Shown: positions 58,791-64,000 of the stretch, piece by piece
How positions within the stretch are numbered: position 1 is the stretch's first letter
Layout: each line of letters opens with the position of its first letter
NCBI RefSeq assembly: GCF_964019385.1
Contig: NC_088655.1
Coordinates: 9,087,130-9,151,129, forward strand
Source of the DNA: Sycon ciliatum
Taxonomy: Eukaryota; Porifera; Calcarea; Leucosolenida; Sycettidae
Reading direction: 5' to 3'
DNA: 64,000 nt
Position numbers and translations under genes: made by a program
Notes under the pieces: generated by a model
Databases searched by the model: none
What the model saw: the letters and a program-made list of their open reading frames with translations, nothing else
What the model was told of the DNA's origin: nothing

Positions 58791-59790
58791 CTTGTTAGGC
58801 AGTTTTATTATCCATAATTATTTTATTCTTGTTCATCTACGTCCAATGTCCGCTCTGCTAATTCTGCTGATTGCTATAACAACATCAATGGCTTGAGCAA
58901 CGCAGCCCGCTGTTGTAGAGATGATGCTGTCGAAATGTCGATCCTACTGAATACGATTCAGCACTATTTAATTAAAAGCATTAACATGACACAAGCGGAC
59001 CCGCTCAGGAGCAAATGCTGAGTGCGCTTGGGGAATACTACTGCGCAGTGCACCCACAGGTCTAGCCTCGTTAGTACGACATCGGTCACAAGACAAACAT
59101 CATTAGTAGACAACGATCAAAGATCCCCTGACGCCTGAAACGCGTACATTCACGTCCGGATAGTAGACAGTTCTCGTTATAAGACAAACAATTTGAAACC
59201 CCCGGGGGGTGGTATCTATATGGTATTGTGCTACCTGCTGTTGACACACGGTGACACCTCCCATCCCTTTTTCTTCTTTTGATAATGCTATTTTCCGTGG
59301 TTGGACTCACCCTCCCTTTCTTGTATTGGCTATGTATTATTATGTGCCATGAAGTGGAGACAATGAATAAAATAAATAAATAATCCATTACCAAGGTGGA
59401 CCAGTCCTGTATCCTGTAAAACCGGAAAAATTCTGTGGAGGTCTGTTTTCGGTAACTTCGGTACAGGTACTTTGTTTCTTAAAATAAAACGCGACATAAC
59501 ATTCAACAAGCCAATGCCACACAATAAAATGTGCAAAATGCATTTTGGAACTGGACAACTGGTTTACCGAAATTTTCGCGCTACCGAACTGTTGATTTTT
59601 GGAAAAACCGAAAAAATACACCCGGAAAGATCCCGGTTTAACAGTATTCTTTTGCAAATACCATAAGAAGGCAATGCTCTGAGTGCTGAGCTGCACACTG
59701 AATCACCAACACCTTTATTTCAAATTCTGCCAACGAGAAGCGTACACTACTCTTCCACGTATTATTGTTGTTTATTACTAGATTTCAACA

Positions 59791-59826
59791 TTGAGACTTA
59801 TTTCCCTGATGAATGTCTCTAGAAAA
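59791..59826 (+). ncRNA. Hammerhead-like core in duplicated unit, copy 2
   Basis: The same core is retained 1,036 bp downstream. GAGACTT here mismatches ATGTCTC at one position, whereas CTGATGA and GAAA are unchanged. Confidence 0.4.
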
Positions 59827-60750
59827 CTTGTTAGGCAGTTTTATTATCCATAATTATTTTATTCTTGTTCATCTACGTCCAATGTCCGCTCTGCTAATTC
59901 TGCTGATTGCTATAACAACATCAATGGCTTGAGCAACGCAGCCCGCTGTTGTAGAGATGATGCTGTCGAGATGTCGATCCTACTGAATACGATTCAGCAC
60001 TATTTAATTAAAAGCATTAACATGACACAAGCGGACCCGCTCAGGAGCAAATGCTGAGTGCGCTTGGGGAATACTACTGCGCAGTGCACCCACAGGTCTA
60101 GCCTCGTTAGTACGACATCGGTCACAAGACAAACATCATTAGTAGACAACGATCAAAGATCCCCTGACGCCTGAAACGCGTACATTCACGTCCGGATAGT
60201 AGACAGTTCTCGTTATAAGACAAACAATTTGAAACCCCCGGGGGGTGGTATCTATATGGTATTGTGCTACCTGCTGTTGACACACGGTGACACCTCCCAT
60301 CCCTTTTTCTTCTTTTGATAATGCTATTTTCCGTGGTTGGACTCACCCTCCCTTTCTTGTATTGGCTATGTATTATTATGTGCCATGAAGTGGAGACAAT
60401 GAATAAAATAAATAAATAATCCATAACCAAGGTGGACCAGTCCTGTATCCTGTAAAACCGGAAAAATTCTGTGGAGGTCTGTTTTCGGTAACTTCGGTAC
60501 AGGTACTTTGTTTCTTAAAATAAAACGCGACATAAAATTCAACAAGTCAATGCCACACAATAAAATGTGCAAAATGCATTTTGGAACTGGACAACTGGTT
60601 TACCGAAATTTTCGCGCTACCGAACTGTTGATTTTTGGAAAAACCGAAAAAATACACCCGGAAAGATCCCGGTTTTTAACAGTATTCTTTTGCAAATACC
60701 ATAAGAAGGCAATGCTCTGAGTGCTGAGCTGCACACTGAATCACCAACAC

Positions 60751-60868
60751 CTTTACCCATCACACTACCCCCCCCCCCCTTACCTACCCCTACCTCCTAG
60801 CTCCCCAACCCCCCCCCCCCCCCCAACAGAAAAAAGAACATACAATTTGAACACGGTGAAGTTCTTAC
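60751..60868 (+). repeat. C-rich tract
   Basis: Two poly-C runs (60769-60779, 60810-60824) separated by CCTACC repeats lie just downstream of the last visible exon of the mucin-like gene. Confidence 0.8.
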
Positions 60869-61081
60869 ATTTCCGTAGCCTTCCGAGCCCAGTGAATTGG
60901 TCCGTTCTAACTCAATCATGTCAGTCAGGCTGAGAGCAACCATACGGGTATCGCCGCCTCTGCCACTTGAGAGAAAAGCACTAGAGCCCGTCTCAACAGC
61001 ATCCATTTTCTCACCTGTACAGGAACACGCAAACATGCACACATTCGCACATGCACACAAACAAATACACACACTCAGCAG

Positions 61082-61126
<45 letters not shown>

Positions 61127-63720
61127 TACACACACACACACAGCAGATACAGAATGTGTTTGCTCTGAGTACGCATTATGTGGGTGGGTGGGTAGGTAAG
61201 TAGGTAGGTAGGAGAGTGGGTGGGTGAGTAGGTAGGATGGTTGGGAGGTGGGTATAAAAAAGTTCCTAAAAATTCTAGTTCGACCGTAGAACAAACGGGT
61301 GAATCTACCTTGCTGTTCGTGTCCCCAACAGAGTCACAACTCATACTGCAAATCCAAGCGTATAGCAGAGGAATGCATGGCAGGCAACTGAGAAGCAGGA
61401 AAAGCGCATTGTACAGATGAAATCCGCTCGCCGCAGTGGAGTCAATGTTGACGTCATCGGATATCCTCCGTGCTGCTGCATCGTAAGGTTAGTATTCCAG
61501 TTTGATCACTGCCCACTCCTCGGCCCCCTCCCTGTGTCCCTCCCTACCTGTCTGACCTCCCTTGCATCCCCTCCCTCCCTGTTTGCCCTCCTCCTCTCCC
61601 CCCTCCCCCTACTGGGTCCCTTCCCTACCCGTCTGACCTCCTTTGCATCTCCTCCCTCCCTGTCTGCCCTCCCCCTACATCCCCTGTTTCCTGCCCCACC
61701 TGTCTGACCCTCTTGCGTCCCCTCCCTCCCCGTCTGCCCTCCCCCCCCCCCCCACCACCCCCATGTCTCTTCTTTACCTGTCTGACCCCCTGACGTCCCC
61801 TCCTTCCCTACTTGTCTTCCCTCCCCCCCCCCTTTCCAGCCTGTTTCATTCGTAAAAGAAATCCTGGACGTCGACATGACACGCACAGCGTCTTACCTGG
61901 TGTCTTGCCCTTTCCCTTGGCTGGCTGAAAACTCCGTCTGAAGACTGCCAGCGCAAGCAGGAGAAGTATGACAACAGCGAGAGCAAGAGGAGCAATGGTT
62001 GCAACAGTGAACGTGGCCAGCGGGTTTGGCAACGGTCCCGAGATGGTGCCTGCGGTGGTCGGGAACGCGGTGGACGGAAACGCGGTGGACGGGAGTGGTG
62101 TTGTTGTTGGGAGTGGTGTTGTTCTTGGGAGTGGTGTTGTTCTTGGGAGTGGTGTTGTTGTTGGGAGTGGTGTTGTTGTTGGCAGTGGTGTTGTTGTTGG
62201 GAGTGGTGTTGTTGTTGGGAGTGTTGTTGTTGTTGGGAGTGGTGTTGTTCTTGGGAGTGTTGTTGTTGTTGGCAGTGGTGTTGTTCTTGGGAGTGTTGTT
62301 GTTGTTGGCAGTGGTGTTGTTGTTGGGAGTGGTGTTGTTGTTGGGAGTGGTGTTGTTGTTGGGAGTGTTGTTGTTGTTGGCAGTGGTGTTGTTGTTGGGA
62401 GTGGTGGTGTTGTTGGCAGTGATGTTGTTGTTGGCAGTGATGTTGTTGTTGGGAGTGGTGTTGTTGTTGGGAGTGGTGTTGTTGTTGGGAGTGGTGTTGT
62501 TGTTGGCAGTGGTGTTGTTCTTGGGAGTGTTGTTGTTGGGAGTGGTGTTGTTGTTGGGAGTGGTGTTGTTGTTGGGAGTGATGTTGTTGTTGGGAGTGGT
62601 GTTGTTGGGAGTGGTGTTGTTGTTGGGAGTGGTGTTGTTGTTGGGAGTGTTGTTGTTGTTGGCAGTGGTGTTGTTGTTGGGAGTGGTGGTGTTGTTGGCA
62701 GTGATGTTGTTGTTGGCAGTGATGTTGTTGTTGGGAGTGGTGTTGTTGTTGGGAGTGGTGTTGTTGTTGGGAGTGGTGTTGTTGTTGGCAGTGGTGTTGT
62801 TCTTGGGAGTGTTGTTGTTGGGAGTGGTGTTGTTGTTGGGAGTGGTGTTGTTGTTGGGAGTGATGTTGTTGTTGGGAGTGGTGGTGTTGTTGGCAGTGGT
62901 GTTGTTGTTGGGAGTGGTGTTGTTGTTGGGAGTGTTGTTGTTGTTGGCAGTGGTGTTGTTGTTGGCAGTGGTGTTGTTGTTGGGAGTGGTGTTGTTGTTG
63001 GCAGTGATGTTGTTGTTGGGAGTGGTGTTGTTGGGAGTGGTGTTGTTGTTGGCAGTGGTGTTGTTCTTGGGAGTGTTGTTGTTGGGAGTGGTGTTGTTGT
63101 TGGGAGTGGTGTTGTTGTTGGGAGTGATGTTGTTGTTGGGAGTGGTGTTGTTGTTGGGAGTGGTGTTGTTGTTGGGAGTGGTGTTGTTGTTGGGAGTGAT
63201 GTTGTTGTTGGGAGTGGTGGTGTTGTTGGCAGTGGTGTTGTTGTTGGGAGTGGTGGTGTTGTTGGGAGTGGTGTTGTTGGGAGTGGTGTTGTTGTTGGGA
63301 GTGGTGTTGTTGGGAGTGGTGTTGTTGTTGGGAGTGGTGTTGTTGTTGGCAGTGTTGTTGTTGTTGGCAGTGGTGTTGTTGTTGGCAGTGATGTTGTTGT
63401 TGGGAGTGGTGTTGTTGGGAGTGGTGTTGTTGTTGGCAGTGGTGTTGTTGTTGGGAGTGGTGTTGTTGTTGGGAGTGGTGTTGTTGGGAGTGGTGTTGTT
63501 GTTGGCAGTGGTGTTGTTGTTGGCAGTGGTGGTGTTGTTGGGAGTGGTGTTGTTGTTGGCAGTGATGTTGTTGTTGGGAGTGGTGTTGTTGTTGGCAGCG
63601 GTGTTGTTGTTGTTGGATTGGGAGGAACGGGCCACGTAATTTCCGGGTTAAAAAAGTACCGATCGGACGGATCCTGGAACGGCAAGAGGCCCGAAGGAAA
63701 AGGCTTGCCAGAGAGCAAAG
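60869..63720 (-). CDS. Mucin-like type I membrane protein (partial)
   Basis: Exon 63720-61897 (phase 1 in, 1 out) and exon 61014-60869 (phase 1 in, 0 out) join in frame. The acceptor before 63720 (GTCTTCTTGTATCCTACTGCAG) and the donors CAG|GTAAG and AAT|GTAAGA are strong. The first exon encodes SGKPFPSGLLPFQDPSDRYF, WPVPPNP, about 84 repeats of TTTPLP with 5-residue variants, STAFPSTAFPTTAG, and a transmembrane helix (ATIAPLALAVVILLLLALAV) followed by RRSFQPAKGKGK. The second exon is cytoplasmic: MVALSLTDMIELERTNSLGS plus EGYGN, with a Tyr that might be a phosphosite. The Thr/Pro array should be densely O-glycosylated and extended. The N-terminal part (signal peptide and any ligand-binding domain) lies beyond the window and the 3' exons are not found. 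A cell-surface mucin or receptor stalk is inferred. Confidence 0.7.
61070..61860 (+). repeat. Intron repeats: (AC)n, (GGTA)n and a CT-rich tandem array
   Basis: (AC)n at 61081-61142; GGTGGGTAGGTAAG-type repeats at 61181-61250; imperfect repeats of CCCCTCCCTCCCTGTCTGCC with TGTCTGACC at about 61530-61835. On the minus strand a frame over 61484-61311 (acceptor ..TTACGATGCAG, donor AAG|GTAGAT) could be an alternative exon, but skipping it gives the cleaner join. Confidence 0.75.
62090..63612 (-). repeat. Coding 18-bp minisatellite (TTTPLP)n
   Basis: On the plus strand the unit is GGGAGTGGTGTTGTTGTT, with 15-bp deletions, GGCAGT and TTCTTGG variants. No stop codon occurs in any of the six frames. 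Longer blocks, such as the 63-residue stretch at about 62380-62600 and 62660-62860, are duplicated within it. Confidence 0.92.
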
Positions 63721-64000
63721 CTGCAGTAGGATACAAGAAGACAAATTGGAAGACAAAAACGGACCTATAAATTACTTGTTCTAGGAAAGGGTTTGCTCCC
63801 CACACTGGAGCTCGCGCTATAAGGCCAAAACAAAAAATAGGCTTGTTTCCGGTCGGCAACCCCTCAAAAAGGAGACTCGGTCGGCCGGAATGAAACTTTT
63901 TTTGGATACTTTTTTTGGTTCCTCAATCGTTGTGGTATTGATGGACAAGAGCACCTACACATGTACATTGTACATAATATCATGGCAAGGATCAATGTCA
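63721..64000. other. Intron upstream of the mucin-like exon
   Basis: Intron sequence of the minus-strand gene. No further exon was seen before the window ends. Confidence 0.5.

Larger units (their letters stand above)
58681..60750 (+). mobile_element. 1,036-bp unit duplicated head to tail
   Basis: Copies 58681-59716 and 59717-60750 differ at about six positions (for example GAGACAT/GAGACTT, CGAAATG/CGAGATG, two extra Ts near 60674). Each begins with a hammerhead-like region and includes a nested pair AAACCGGAAAAATTC / inverse AAACCGGGATC (59412-59644) that looks like a small MITE. A 102-codon minus frame repeated in both copies has no recognisable domain. Head-to-tail dimers with hammerhead cores resemble Penelope pLTR tandems or retrozymes. 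Confidence 0.75.

Noticed and set aside
59086-60430. 102-codon frame present in both halves of the 1,036-bp dimer
   Set aside because: Identity reflects the duplication, not selection. No domain.
61311-61484. Extra exon of the mucin-like gene encoding a hydrophobic segment
   Set aside because: It fits the upstream phase, but ends in phase 0 and breaks the frame of the next exon. Direct splicing fits better.

Overview
The window is animal nuclear DNA. Genes are split by GT-AG introns. Non-coding DNA is full of long (TC)n, (TG)n, (GA)n and (AC)n tracts, and nearly every intron holds terminal-inverted-repeat (TIR) elements. Ty3/gypsy, Penelope-like, LINE and tRNA-derived SINE sequences are all present. 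A BRD4-type BET C-terminus and secreted, GPI-type and mucin-like proteins fit a marine invertebrate such as a sponge, cnidarian or lophotrochozoan. The sequence alone does not fix the phylum.

Genes. (1) 793-5845, plus strand: the 3' end of a BET bromodomain gene, ending in the P-TEFb-binding C-terminal motif. (2) 11015-12085, minus: a single-exon secreted protein with 12 cysteines in the mature chain, faintly stanniocalcin-like. (3) and (4) 15770-26099 and 44396-47257, both minus: two paralogous three-exon genes (about 196 and 209 aa) with identical intron phases (1, 2), each encoding a signal peptide, many N-glycosylation sites and a hydrophobic C-terminal tail like a GPI signal. The first is stretched over 10 kb because a complete 5.2-kb gypsy element sits in its intron 1. 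(5) 49200-49463, minus: two exons of an unidentified cysteine-rich protein. (6) 60869-63720, minus: part of a mucin-like type I membrane protein with about 84 TTTPLP repeats, a transmembrane helix and a short cytoplasmic exon. Its 5' and 3' ends are not seen.

Mobile DNA dominates the rest. Many elements can be bounded by eye with target-site duplications: pogo/mariner-like MITEs (TA), Harbinger-like MITEs (TTA), a TTAA element, hAT MITEs (perfect 8-bp duplications), a 1.27-kb hAT-like element (5 bp) and the gypsy element (GCGAG). One TA MITE sits inside the gypsy 5' LTR. The most striking structures are a 3.4-kb Penelope-like insertion in which 1.16-kb arms face each other around a GIY-YIG endonuclease fragment; a 1,036-bp unit duplicated head to tail with a hammerhead-like core in each copy; a 77-bp near-perfect hairpin; and a 281-bp tandem array of a tRNA-headed SINE.

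Only genes 3 and 4 are clearly related to each other. No operon-like logic is visible, and most of the sequence is repeats.
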